NCBI GenBank assembly: GCA_021107945.1
Contig: JAIORV010000160.1
Span: 62,001-126,000 of the forward strand
Reading direction: 5' to 3'
DNA from: Vulcanimicrobiota bacterium
GTDB taxonomy: Bacteria; Vulcanimicrobiota; JAJTBE01
DNA: 64,000 nucleotides
Shown here: positions 7,164-15,206 of the stretch, piece by piece
Layout of the letters: each line of letters starts with the position of its first letter
Position numbering within the stretch: position 1 is the stretch's first letter
Position numbers and translations under genes: made by a program
The notes under the pieces: model-generated
Told to the model about the DNA's origin: nothing
Databases searched by the model: none
The model's input: the letters and a program-made list of their open reading frames with translations, nothing else

Positions 7164-9659
7164 TTATCCTACCGATTCCTTCACCTCGTCAAATTCCCTC
7201 ATCGTGGACAGTCCCACCGTGCTCCATAATTGAACCGGATTCGACTCGGACTCGCTTGCCGCCTCCGCTCCGTATGCTATGGGCTTCATCTTGCCGTTAT
7301 CAATTTTGTATGTCCAGAGCTCGGAGTTTACCAGATCCCCTGCATTTTGCTCCATTTTTCTGAGGTTTGATAGGGATTTGAACATATCCTTCGCCAGCTT
7401 CTCATGCCCGGGTCTTTCCTGGAACCTCTTTATCTGTTTCATCAATCCTTTTTCCATAAGCGCCATATGCCACGACCAGACAACGGTTCCATGATACCCG
7501 TTCCTGTCAAGTGTTTTTCTGAGTGATTTATTTGATGCAAAGACCGGGTTTGCAACGAAAATGCCCGACGATCCGGCAAGTCCGAGGGGGTATGGAAGGT
7601 CAATCGTTTTGAGAATTCCCCTTATTTCTTCCGGGGAGGGATTTCCGTTGAAAAGCCTGAATCCGGCGTCGGAATTCATAACCTCCACAGGTTTGCCGTC
7701 CTTATCAAGTGAGAGGGCGTAGAAGCTCAACCCGTCCTTCAGGTTGTCCGGTGTTTTATTTCCATATACAAAATCTCTCACTGTTACCTTGTCGTCAATT
7801 TTTGTATTCAAATGGAAGTCTTTCTCATCGGAATCAGGCAGGTAGTTCTCCATGTAATCTTTCAATTTACCCCTGACCTGATCCGGCGACATATCAACCT
7901 TGTAATGATCCCTGGCCCCATGCCATGCCTTGATATTTTTATCCATAACCTCCGGTGATTCCAGAGCTTTCCTGATAAATCCCAGGTTATGCTTTGAAGC
8001 GATTTCCTGAAGCTCACCCCTTGAATAAACGCCTGAATCAATAACATCCCTGACGGATGAAAGACTGTCGGCCACAAAATCCACATTTACACTGCAGGGA
8101 TATACTCCCCAGCCAAGCCCGGGATTGGAGTCACGCCAGTCGCCTACAGATTCGTCATGCGCTATCCTTATGAGATCCTTCGGGTCCCCTGTCTCCGTAT
8201 ATCTCTCCGCTTTTTTGAGGGCATAATCGAAGTTCTTTAAAAGGGCATCGACATTTTTCTCACCCTGCTGATTTGTCTTATTGAGGAAAGCCAGTTTCCT
8301 TGATTTTGCTATGGAGTCATCACTGATATAATTTCCCACCGTATGGGGTAGCATATAATCATCGTCAATCATCTTGTAATCATATATGGGATCCGACAGG
8401 TGCTTTTTCACCTCGGCGGCTTCGTTATTTTTCCCCTCTGCTCGAAGTTGATTATATTCCGACACTCTCTGCGCAATTGCCTGTGAGCCTATGTCTTCTT
8501 CGTGGGCGACAGCTCCTTCAGGTGAAAGGCCGTCCAGGACGCTTTGCATCGCGGATTCATACACCTTCGTGTCAACGCTGTCCCTGAGCATCATCAAGCT
8601 CATCATTGTGTCGCGACCGAAGTATGTGAGAAATCTCCAGGAGCCTGCAAGGAATTTTTCATGGTATGAGAGGAATGAGAGACCCTGAAGAGCTTCGCCA
8701 AACCGTTTTGCCTTTTGAGGATCGGTCTTTTTCAACTTCTCCCTGTAAATGGAAGCTTTATTGTTAAGGAGGTCATCCTCTGTATATGGAGTAAGGGGCT
8801 TGTAGTCAATCGATGAGGCGACCCCAAATTTTACCGGGCCTCCCTCTTTTGACTCAATTGTAAGCTTGCCGTTCTCGACTTTAGCCTCCATCTCGTCGGG
8901 GATCCTCAACTCGGTGTAAAATGTGTTTTTCCGGTCAAGTGTTTTCCTTGTTATAGTTATTACCTCGTTCTTCCCCCTTCTTTCAACCGATATGGAGGGA
9001 TTCAAGTATCCGTTTTCTGGAATGTCGGTAAGATCCAGAAATTTGCGCTTGTCGTTCCATCTGTTTTTGACAGCATCAGGAGCCTTGAGGTCCCTTATGA
9101 ACCTTATTGAATCGAGATGAACATCAGATATAACAACCCTGTTTTTATTGGCCTTTACTTTGAATGAGACTCCATTGTCATTCTTGCCGCGGGAGAATTC
9201 CCGGGGCTCGCCGATGTATGAAAATTTCATCCCTTTCGAGCTTTCATCGCCGGGATCAAGCCTCATTGCCATGCCTGAATTCCCCACGGGGAAACTCACA
9301 TATATCCTGCCATTTTGTCCGTCGGTGAGCATAACATGAGATGTAAAATCCTTCGAGGAAAAGAAATAGTTGCTTGAAAGGCCTTCCCTGATAAAGAAAT
9401 TATGTTTTTTTTGGTCAATTTTCCCGCTATCCTGTGCAAAATTAAGCATATTGGGTACTTTCTTTTCCACTATTTCACGGGGCGTTTCAGGTGTTACAGC
9501 TTTCATCTCTTCCAGTGGGGACTTCTTTTCAGGTGGTGAGAATTTACCGATTGTTACCTTGTCGGATATGACCGAGGATTGTTTTTCTTTTTTGACAACT
9601 GTTTTTTTAGGTGTTATTGAACCGACTTGTTGTGTGATTGAAACAGATCTTATATCCAT
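7164..9659 (-). CDS. Amylo-alpha-1,6-glucosidase-like protein (six-hairpin fold)
   Basis: 831 residues. Residues 1-65 are a Lys/Pro/Thr-rich low-complexity leader without a signal peptide. A beta-rich region follows (about 75-285), then a helical part with YFGRDTMM (346-353), EGAVAHEEDIG (381-391), GDWRDSN (506-512) and GTVVWSWHMAL further on. These match the (alpha/alpha)6 glucosidase domain of glycogen-debranching enzymes: the FGRDT motif, an acidic catalytic candidate in AHEED, and the WSW end motif. A role in glycogen or oligosaccharide trimming is likely, but the exact substrate is not visible. GGGGGG lies six bases before the ATG. Its TAA stop is embedded in the repeat heptad GGATAAC. 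Transcribed divergently from tpiA. Confidence 0.72.
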   Translation of the reverse strand: MDIRSVSITQQVGSITPKKTVVKKEKQSSVISDKVTIGKFSPPEKKSPLEEMKAVTPETPREIVEKKVPNMLNFAQDSGKIDQKKHNFFIREGLSSNYFFSSKDFTSHVMLTDGQNGRIYVSFPVGNSGMAMRLDPGDESSKGMKFSYIGEPREFSRGKNDNGVSFKVKANKNRVVISDVHLDSIRFIRDLKAPDAVKNRWNDKRKFLDLTDIPENGYLNPSISVERRGKNEVITITRKTLDRKNTFYTELRIPDEMEAKVENGKLTIESKEGGPVKFGVASSIDYKPLTPYTEDDLLNNKASIYREKLKKTDPQKAKRFGEALQGLSFLSYHEKFLAGSWRFLTYFGRDTMMSLMMLRDSVDTKVYESAMQSVLDGLSPEGAVAHEEDIGSQAIAQRVSEYNQLRAEGKNNEAAEVKKHLSDPIYDYKMIDDDYMLPHTVGNYISDDSIAKSRKLAFLNKTNQQGEKNVDALLKNFDYALKKAERYTETGDPKDLIRIAHDESVGDWRDSNPGLGWGVYPCSVNVDFVADSLSSVRDVIDSGVYSRGELQEIASKHNLGFIRKALESPEVMDKNIKAWHGARDHYKVDMSPDQVRGKLKDYMENYLPDSDEKDFHLNTKIDDKVTVRDFVYGNKTPDNLKDGLSFYALSLDKDGKPVEVMNSDAGFRLFNGNPSPEEIRGILKTIDLPYPLGLAGSSGIFVANPVFASNKSLRKTLDRNGYHGTVVWSWHMALMEKGLMKQIKRFQERPGHEKLAKDMFKSLSNLRKMEQNAGDLVNSELWTYKIDNGKMKPIAYGAEAASESESNPVQLWSTVGLSTMREFDEVKESVG

Positions 9660-9807
9660 TATAATCCCCCCATTTTATTTATTCGTATTAATTTTATCAC
9701 ATTAAAGATAGGATGTAAATAATTGTCTTTTTCATATAGAGGGAATCAGGTTATATGCTCGAAAGATGGTAAAAAATTCCACATAATATAATTAAGGAGG
9801 AAGACAA

Positions 9808-10566
9808 ATGAGAATTCCATTTCTTGCAGGAAACTGGAAAATGCACAATACCGTTTGCGAGGCATTGAACCTCGTTCAGGATCTGATAATAAGCACAAAT
9901 GATGTAAAGGATCGTGAGGTTGTAGTATGCCCCACATTCACAGCTTTGCAGGCCGTGAGTAAGTTGATCGAGGGTACTCACATCCGCCTGGGAGCGCAGA
10001 ATATGTATTGTGCAGAGAAAGGCGCGTTCACCGGTGAAATTTCCCCGCCGATGCTCAAGGAACTTTGCTGTCGATATGTTATCCTGGGTCATTCCGAGAG
10101 AAGAAACGTATTCGGTGAGGATGACGAGCTTATCAACAAGAAGATAAAGATGGCGCTTGATTGGGGACTGCATCCCATTCTATGTGTCGGAGAATCTCTC
10201 AAACAGCGTGAAGCCGGCGAAACAAAGGACTGGGTGAAAGGACAGGTTGAGAAAGACCTTCACCAGTTGACCCCGTCGGAAATTGAGAAAATGGTCATAG
10301 CATACGAGCCAATCTGGGCGATTGGAACCGGCAAGACCGACACCGCCCAGGGTGCGAATGACACAATAGGAATGGTTAGAAATCTGATTGCCGATAATTC
10401 ATCATATGAAGTGGCGCAGAAAGTGAGAATACTTTACGGCGGATCCGTGAAACCCGGTAATGTTGACGGATTTATGGCTCAAAAAGAGATTGACGGCGCG
10501 CTCGTAGGCGGCGCAGCCCTGAAAGCGGATTCGTTTGCAAGAATTGTAAAATACGAGGAGATTTAG
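9808..10566 (+). CDS. tpiA: Triosephosphate isomerase
   Basis: 252 residues, normal length. It interconverts dihydroxyacetone phosphate and glyceraldehyde 3-phosphate in the cytoplasm. The catalytic set is complete: NWKM with Lys11, His95 in ILGHSERR, Glu167 in AYEPIWAIGTG (the start of the mobile loop), and the phosphate-binding YGGSV and GALVGGAAL segments. A strong AAGGAGG (9794-9800) precedes the ATG. It stands alone, without gapA or pgk, and is followed by a rho-independent terminator at 10601-10638. Confidence 0.98.
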   Translation: MRIPFLAGNWKMHNTVCEALNLVQDLIISTNDVKDREVVVCPTFTALQAVSKLIEGTHIRLGAQNMYCAEKGAFTGEISPPMLKELCCRYVILGHSERRNVFGEDDELINKKIKMALDWGLHPILCVGESLKQREAGETKDWVKGQVEKDLHQLTPSEIEKMVIAYEPIWAIGTGKTDTAQGANDTIGMVRNLIADNSSYEVAQKVRILYGGSVKPGNVDGFMAQKEIDGALVGGAALKADSFARIVKYEEI

Positions 10567-10600
10567 ATATATCCCCTTGAGAATAATTGAGAAAGTGGAA

Positions 10601-10638
10601 GCGGTGGTTGGATCATTGAAATTTAGCCACCGTTTTTT
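10601..10638 (+). terminator. Rho-independent terminator of tpiA
   Basis: The stem CGGTGG (10602-10607) / CCACCG (10627-10632) is followed directly by six T. It lies 35 bp after the tpiA stop. Confidence 0.7.
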
Positions 10639-10733
10639 GCATTTTATGCCCAACATCCAACTTCCAACCTCATTCACGAGATTATCCTCCAGTTTCACAG
10701 GGTGTCCAACAACTTGAAAACTTGCATCAGCAT

Positions 10734-10907
10734 TGTCATTGCTGGGGGGCGAAGCCGACGAAGCAATCTCACTATTTGGAAGCGAGAAACGGGAGGCGAG
10801 AGGCGAGAAGTGAAAAATGAGGGCTTCCTCTTCCCATTTCCCATCTCCCTTTTCCCGGTTCCCGTAAAGGAGATTGCTTCGCCTCCTGCGGAGTTTCGCA
10901 ATGACAA
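10734..10907. repeat. Inverted repeat pair of the 'gtcattgc..gaagcaatctc' family
   Basis: The left arm (10734-10770: TGTCATTGC ... GAAGCAATCTC) and right arm (10870-10906: GAGATTGCTTC ... CGCAATGACA) are inverted copies. The 100 bp between them consist of a purine-rich half ('gcgagaggcgagaag') and a pyrimidine-rich half ('cccatttcccatctccc'). The whole could fold into a long cruciform. No gene lies within. Together with the terminator it fills most of the 475-bp spacer 10567-11041. Confidence 0.75.
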
Positions 10908-10974
10908 TATCCCTGGTAAAAAGTGCTAAACCATAGTATTAAACATTACCATGAATAACTTTTCCAATCTCATA

Positions 10975-11003
10975 TTGACAAGGAAATCAAATTATGCTAA
11001 TAT
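10975..11003 (+). promoter_or_regulatory. Sigma-70-type promoter of the tetR-cupin-hcp genes
   Basis: TTGACA (10975-10980), a 17-bp spacer, then TAATAT (10998-11003). The -10 box abuts the 24-bp palindrome that follows. Confidence 0.8.
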
Positions 11004-11027
11004 AAGTTAGTTAACGTTAACTAACTT
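11004..11027. promoter_or_regulatory. Perfect 24-bp palindromic operator
   Basis: AAGTTAGTTAAC (11004-11015) is followed without a gap by its exact inverted copy GTTAACTAACTT (11016-11027). It sits between the -10 box and the ribosome binding site of the TetR gene, the usual place for an autoregulatory TetR operator. Confidence 0.88.
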
Positions 11028-11041
11028 TAGGGAGATAAAAA

Positions 11042-11638
11042 TTGATAGTGGATAGGTACTCAAAAAGACAACAACAAATAATTGAAGCGGCGATAAATCT
11101 TATAGCAAGTGATGGAATCCAGAAGCTTTCAATAAGGAATCTCACAAGGAATATCGGGATAACTGAACCTGCTCTATACAGGCACTTCGATTCAAAACAG
11201 GATCTATTGATCGAAATTCTCAATTACTTCGAGGAAACAGGGAAGGTTATTAACGATGAAATATGCACCATTTATGAACGCCCCCTTGAATGTATCGAAA
11301 AATTCCTTTTATTGAAGCTTGAAAACCTTTCCAGGAATCCCGCTTTGGCCTCGGTAATTTTTTCAGAAGAAATTTTTCGATATGACGGGAGACTGTCCAA
11401 AAAGGTTCAAGACATAATGCGAAAAAATCGGGATTTTATTGAAAAATTGGTAATAACCGGACAGGAAACAGGAGAAGTTAGAAGCGACATACCAGGGGAT
11501 CAAATAAGCATGATAATCCTGGGGACAATAAGGCTGCTTGTAAAGAGATGGCGTTTGTCCGATTTCTCATTTAATCTGGAGGACGAGGGGAGGAGATTGA
11601 AAGATACCATTATCGGGCTCATCAGCGAGGGAAAATAA
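11042..11638 (+). CDS. TetR-family transcriptional regulator
   Basis: 198 residues, typical length. The N-terminal helix-turn-helix is clear: AAINLIASDGIQKLSIRNL, then IGITEPALYRHFDSKQDLL. The C-terminal ligand domain is not assignable by eye. The start is a TTG at 11042, seven bases after GGGAG; no better ATG exists in frame. The palindrome just upstream points to autorepression. The cupin and hcp genes follow on the same strand (gaps of 100 and 19 bp), so it probably also controls them. This would be an unusual regulator for hcp, which in well-studied anaerobes is under Crp/Fnr-type or NsrR-type control. Confidence 0.92.
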   Translation: MIVDRYSKRQQQIIEAAINLIASDGIQKLSIRNLTRNIGITEPALYRHFDSKQDLLIEILNYFEETGKVINDEICTIYERPLECIEKFLLLKLENLSRNPALASVIFSEEIFRYDGRLSKKVQDIMRKNRDFIEKLVITGQETGEVRSDIPGDQISMIILGTIRLLVKRWRLSDFSFNLEDEGRRLKDTIIGLISEGK

Positions 11639-11738
11639 TGATATATGTTCAAGACAGCCAGGGGCAATTGCCTGCGACTTAATACTATAAAACAAAGGTG
11701 TCCCGGTCTTCTTAAAAGCTATAAAAGGGAGTAATAAG

Positions 11739-12077
11739 ATGAAAATTATCTCATTAAAAGATGCACCAAGAACAAAGAATCCCCATAACGTTCAGGCATG
11801 CAAAGTATATGACACAGAAAATGCGATAGTGGTTCATATGACACTTGAACCCGGTGAAAAATTAAAAAGGCATAAAACACCTGTTGACGTTTTCTTTGTA
11901 ATACTTGAAGGGAAACCCTCCATTGAGGTTGGAGACGAGAAAATTCAGGTGGAAAAAGATCAACTTATCGAGAGTCCCGCCAATATTGTCCACTGTATAT
12001 ACAACGAAACCGACGAACCCGCAAGAATATTGGTTGTAAAAGTACCGAAACCTTCCAGTAAGACAAAAATAATTTGA
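11739..12077 (+). CDS. Small cupin-domain protein
   Basis: 112 residues, a single cupin barrel: motif 1 around KRHKTPVDVFFVILEGKPSI and motif 2 around ESPANIVHCIYNETDEPARI. His44, the glutamate in motif 1 and His in NIVHCIYN could bind a metal. AAGGGAG precedes the ATG. It lies between the TetR regulator and hydroxylamine reductase genes and is very likely co-transcribed with hcp. Its function is unknown; from context it may bind a small molecule or metal linked to nitrosative or redox stress. Confidence 0.8.
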   Translation: MKIISLKDAPRTKNPHNVQACKVYDTENAIVVHMTLEPGEKLKRHKTPVDVFFVILEGKPSIEVGDEKIQVEKDQLIESPANIVHCIYNETDEPARILVVKVPKPSSKTKII

Positions 12078-12096
12078 ATCTATGAGGAGGAAAAAT

Positions 12097-13767
12097 ATGA
12101 ATATGTTTTGCTTTCAATGTCAGGAAACACTGAAAAACACGGGATGTGTAATGGCCGGGATCTGCGGAAAGAGTGCGGATGTGGCGACTCTTCAGGATCT
12201 TTTGATCTATCTCTTAAAAGGAATATCAGTATATGGAGAAAAGGCGAGAAAACTGGGACACAACGATGAAGAAGTCGATATATTCGTTGCGAGGGGCCTT
12301 TTTACAACAATAACAAACGTCAACTTCGACACAGACAGGTTGGTAAAGCTTATTGAACAGGCATTCAAGGCCAGGGAGAAGATCGAGAATATCTTTTTGA
12401 ATGCATACAAGGAGAAACATGGCGAGGATTTTACAGGCAAATTACCTGAACCTGCGAGATGGAAATCCGGTGACGGAATCCGCAGTTATCTTGAAAAAGG
12501 CCGCAATGTGGGAGTATTGGCAGAAAAAAATGAGGACATAAGATCCCTAAAACAGCTTCTCACATACGGTCTGAAAGGAATTGCCGCATATGCGGATCAC
12601 GCCTACATACTGGGCAAAAAGGACGACAGCATATTTGCGTTTCTTCAGGAAGCTCTGGAGGCTACAACGAGGGAATTCATCACTGTCGATGAGCTTGTCA
12701 ATCTCGTTATAAAGGCGGGAGAAATGGGCGTAACAACAATGGCACTCCTTGATGAAGCCAATACATCACGATACGGAAATCCGGAGCCTACCGAGGTTTA
12801 TACCGGCACAAGGGCAAAGCCTGCAATTCTTATAAGCGGCCACGATCTTCTTGATATGGAGGAGATTCTCCAGCAGACCGCCGGCAAGGGAGTGGACATT
12901 TACACCCATGGCGAAATGCTCCCGGCAAATGCATACCCCGCCTTCAAGAAATACGATCACTTTGTGGGCAACTACGGAACCTCCTGGTTTAACCAGCAAA
13001 AGGAATTTGACAAATTCAACGGCGCGATAATAATGACGACAAACTGCATCCAGAAACCCAAAGAGAGTTACAAGAACAGGATCTTTACAACAGGACTCGT
13101 GGCATGGCCTGATGTGGCGCATATTTCTGACAGGGAATTTGGGAAGCCTAAAGATTTTTCACTGGTTATCGAAAAAGCACTGGAGCAGGGCGCACTGGAA
13201 GAAATTCCCGGCAAGAAAATCATGATAGGATTCGCCCGGAATTCCCTCATGGCTTCAGCAGACAAAATAATCTCAGCCGTGAAATCCGGCAAGATAAAAC
13301 GCTTCGTTGTTATGGCGGGATGTGACGGACGTTATAAGAATCGTGAATATTATACCGAGGTAGCCAAAAATCTCCCGGAGGGCACGGTTATCCTGACCGC
13401 AGGATGCGCAAAATACAGGTACAACATGCTGGATCTCGGCGATATCGACGGAATCCCCAGAGTGATAGACGCGGGGCAGTGCAATGACTCATATTCCCTT
13501 GCATACATCGCTCTTCAGCTTGTAAAAGCATTCGAAGCCGACAGCATTAACGATCTGCCGATATCATTCGACATTGCATGGTACGAGCAGAAGGCGGTAA
13601 CAGTCCTCCTGGCCTTGCTGTATCTCGGAGTAAAAGGCATAAGACTGGGACCAACCCTGCCGGCATTCCTGTCACCGAATGTGGCAAAAGTCCTGGTGGA
13701 GAAATTCGACATAAAACTCATCGGTACGGTGGAGGAAGATATTGATGCCATGATGTTGGGAAAATGA
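12097..13767 (+). CDS. hcp: Hydroxylamine reductase (hybrid-cluster protein)
   Basis: 556 residues from the ATG at 12097, six bases after GAGGAGG; an upstream in-frame ATG at 12082 overlaps that site and is less likely. The N-terminal Cys5, Cys8, Cys17 and Cys23 (CFQCQETLKNTGC, GIC) bind the cubane cluster. The ligand set of the hybrid cluster is visible: GHDLLDMEE, THGEMLPANAYP, TTNCIQKP, MAGCDGR, TAGCAKYRYN and AWYEQKAV. Family members reduce hydroxylamine or nitric oxide in the cytoplasm and protect anaerobes from nitrosative stress. It is the last gene of the tetR-cupin-hcp set. Confidence 0.96.
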   Translation: MNMFCFQCQETLKNTGCVMAGICGKSADVATLQDLLIYLLKGISVYGEKARKLGHNDEEVDIFVARGLFTTITNVNFDTDRLVKLIEQAFKAREKIENIFLNAYKEKHGEDFTGKLPEPARWKSGDGIRSYLEKGRNVGVLAEKNEDIRSLKQLLTYGLKGIAAYADHAYILGKKDDSIFAFLQEALEATTREFITVDELVNLVIKAGEMGVTTMALLDEANTSRYGNPEPTEVYTGTRAKPAILISGHDLLDMEEILQQTAGKGVDIYTHGEMLPANAYPAFKKYDHFVGNYGTSWFNQQKEFDKFNGAIIMTTNCIQKPKESYKNRIFTTGLVAWPDVAHISDREFGKPKDFSLVIEKALEQGALEEIPGKKIMIGFARNSLMASADKIISAVKSGKIKRFVVMAGCDGRYKNREYYTEVAKNLPEGTVILTAGCAKYRYNMLDLGDIDGIPRVIDAGQCNDSYSLAYIALQLVKAFEADSINDLPISFDIAWYEQKAVTVLLALLYLGVKGIRLGPTLPAFLSPNVAKVLVEKFDIKLIGTVEEDIDAMMLGK

Positions 13768-13790
13768 TAAATGATATGTGAAACTTGATT

Positions 13791-13828
13791 TTTTTCACCA
13801 CAGAGGACACAGAGATCACAGAGTTTTA
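13791..13828 (+). repeat. 'caccacagaggacacagag' dispersed repeat
   Basis: One copy of the '(a)ccac.gag.acac.gag' repeat family that recurs in spacers across the window. Other clear copies are near 5497, 6981, 18058, 23981, 25257, 26553, 26664, 26705, 38691, 41869 and 60482, and one is inside hypF. Confidence 0.75.
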
Positions 13829-13869
13829 AACGGACTTAATTATATTGAAATTCACTAATTCCCTGATGT

Positions 13870-13938
13870 TCGGGTGGAGGCTGGTCGGAAGACCAGCCTC
13901 CATTGCTGTAAAATCGGGTTGGGAGGGGTCTGAATAAA
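13870..13938. repeat. Hairpin element related to the TATTCAGACC repeat
   Basis: GGAGGCTGGTC (13876-13886) and GACCAGCCTCC (13891-13901) form a perfect 11-bp stem with a GGAA loop. The sequence ends in GGTCTGAATAAA (13926-13937), the same terminus as the element at 31703-31809. There is no T-run after the stem, so it is not a simple terminator. Confidence 0.75.
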
Positions 13939-14049
13939 TACTCTATGAAACTCACTTTCACAATCGCCCAAATGGATGTCGGGACATTATGGGCATTAAG
14001 ATTTCGTTTCGTGGTTTCTTATGACAGGCAAAGAATATGGTAATTTGTA

Positions 14050-14370
14050 TTATTTATTGAGCGATTTCAAAATAAACCTTCTGTCCTCAATGGGTATCAA
14101 TTCAAGTTTTGGGGGGCTTCTCTTTTCCCAGGGTGCAAGATTATTTTTTATCATCCATTCTCCAATTTCTTTCTTGCGTAGTTCAGGGCAATCTTTCCAG
14201 AAAGTCCCCTCCACAATATTGACATCAATCGAATTGCCATCACTAAATTCAATATTTACCGAAGACCATTCTTCCTTGAAATACCTCTCCCTGTCTTTTT
14301 CATTAATACTAATACCGTACCCGGAGCCTCTTTTTTCTCGTTTGCCGTTACTCCATCCTGATACCATCAT
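14050..14370 (-). CDS. Conserved hypothetical protein, partner of the CBS-HEPN gene
   Basis: 106 residues without signal or membrane segment. The pattern GSGYGISINEKDRERYF, then an aromatic/hydrophobic core ending in FWKDCPELRKKEIGEWM and NLAPWEKRSPPKLELI, resembles small uncharacterised proteins often seen in accessory regions; no function is known to me. GAGGAGG precedes the ATG at about ten bases. Its start overlaps the stop of the CBS-HEPN gene (ATGA), so the two are translationally coupled and probably act together. Confidence 0.65.
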   Translation of the reverse strand: MMVSGWSNGKREKRGSGYGISINEKDRERYFKEEWSSVNIEFSDGNSIDVNIVEGTFWKDCPELRKKEIGEWMIKNNLAPWEKRSPPKLELIPIEDRRFILKSLNK

Positions 14371-15158
14371 GCCTGAGATGCCTCCTCACAATTATTAATT
14401 GTGCTTTCAATCTTATCGGATACTTCTATAACTTCCGACCAGGATGAACCGGAGATAATATCATAGCCGTGTGCAATGTTATTTCTAAGCTTTTCTACTT
14501 TATCAAAAATTTTATTAGCTTTTTCCTTAGACTTAATGCCAATTAGGCTAAACAATTCATCCTTTTTCCTGATTATTGTGCATTTATCACATAATTGCAG
14601 GCAATCAAAGACATCTAATTCTTCATTTCTGACTCTTATATCCTCATAAAAAGATTTGGCTTTTTCAATCCTTTTTTCTGATAATAGACTTTCCAATTCT
14701 CCCTCGTCGCAAAATTTTCTAATCATACGAGTGAAATGCATCTCCAACAAGTTGATCAAGGCAAAAAGAAACATGCGCACAGGAGCTTTTCTTAAATCTC
14801 CTTTTGTCACAATATACTTTATTTCATTATTTTCAAGAATAAACAACCAACCTTTATCCTTAAGTATATCTAGGCATTTTAATATTGGAGTTGATTCCGC
14901 CACGATATCTATTGGCTTGATGGTCTCAACTTGTTGAGAACAAATCCCAGTTGTTAACTTTGATTGGATTACATACCCGATAATTACTCCGCTGGATCTT
15001 ACAGGCATTATGTCAAAGTTTTCGTCTTTCATTCGATCTCTAACTTCCGAACAATTATCATTTTCGTTGACAGATTTAACTTCTTCTGCAATATGTTTGA
15101 CTGATATTTGATTAAGAACATTTCTCAATTCATCCAAGTTTGTTCTTAGCTGTTTCAT
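14367..15158 (-). CDS. Tandem CBS domain protein with C-terminal HEPN-like domain
   Basis: 263 residues from the ATG at 15158, seven bases after AAAGGAG; the longer frame to 15191 has no ribosome binding site. Residues about 15-130 look like a CBS pair (ISVKHIAEEVKSVNEND, IMPVRSSGVIIGYV, TPILKCLDILKDKGWLFIL). The C-terminal 100 residues are helical and contain KLRNNIAHGYD, which fits the Rx4-6H signature of HEPN domains; many HEPN proteins are RNases of toxin-antitoxin or defence systems. CBS domains usually bind adenine nucleotides, so nucleotide-gated RNase activity is a reasonable guess. The DNA appears more AT-rich than its neighbours, which hints at transfer. It overlaps the downstream small gene. 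Confidence 0.62.
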   Translation of the reverse strand: MKQLRTNLDELRNVLNQISVKHIAEEVKSVNENDNCSEVRDRMKDENFDIMPVRSSGVIIGYVIQSKLTTGICSQQVETIKPIDIVAESTPILKCLDILKDKGWLFILENNEIKYIVTKGDLRKAPVRMFLFALINLLEMHFTRMIRKFCDEGELESLLSEKRIEKAKSFYEDIRVRNEELDVFDCLQLCDKCTIIRKKDELFSLIGIKSKEKANKIFDKVEKLRNNIAHGYDIISGSSWSEVIEVSDKIESTINNCEEASQA

Positions 15159-15206
15159 AATGATACTCCTTTCATTTAATTCAATCATCATTCAATCGGG
15201 GAAAGG

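Noticed and set aside
14368-14370. Start of the small partner gene could be the second ATG (14367)
   Set aside because: Both ATGs are adjacent and in frame; the difference is one residue and cannot be settled by the ribosome binding site spacing.
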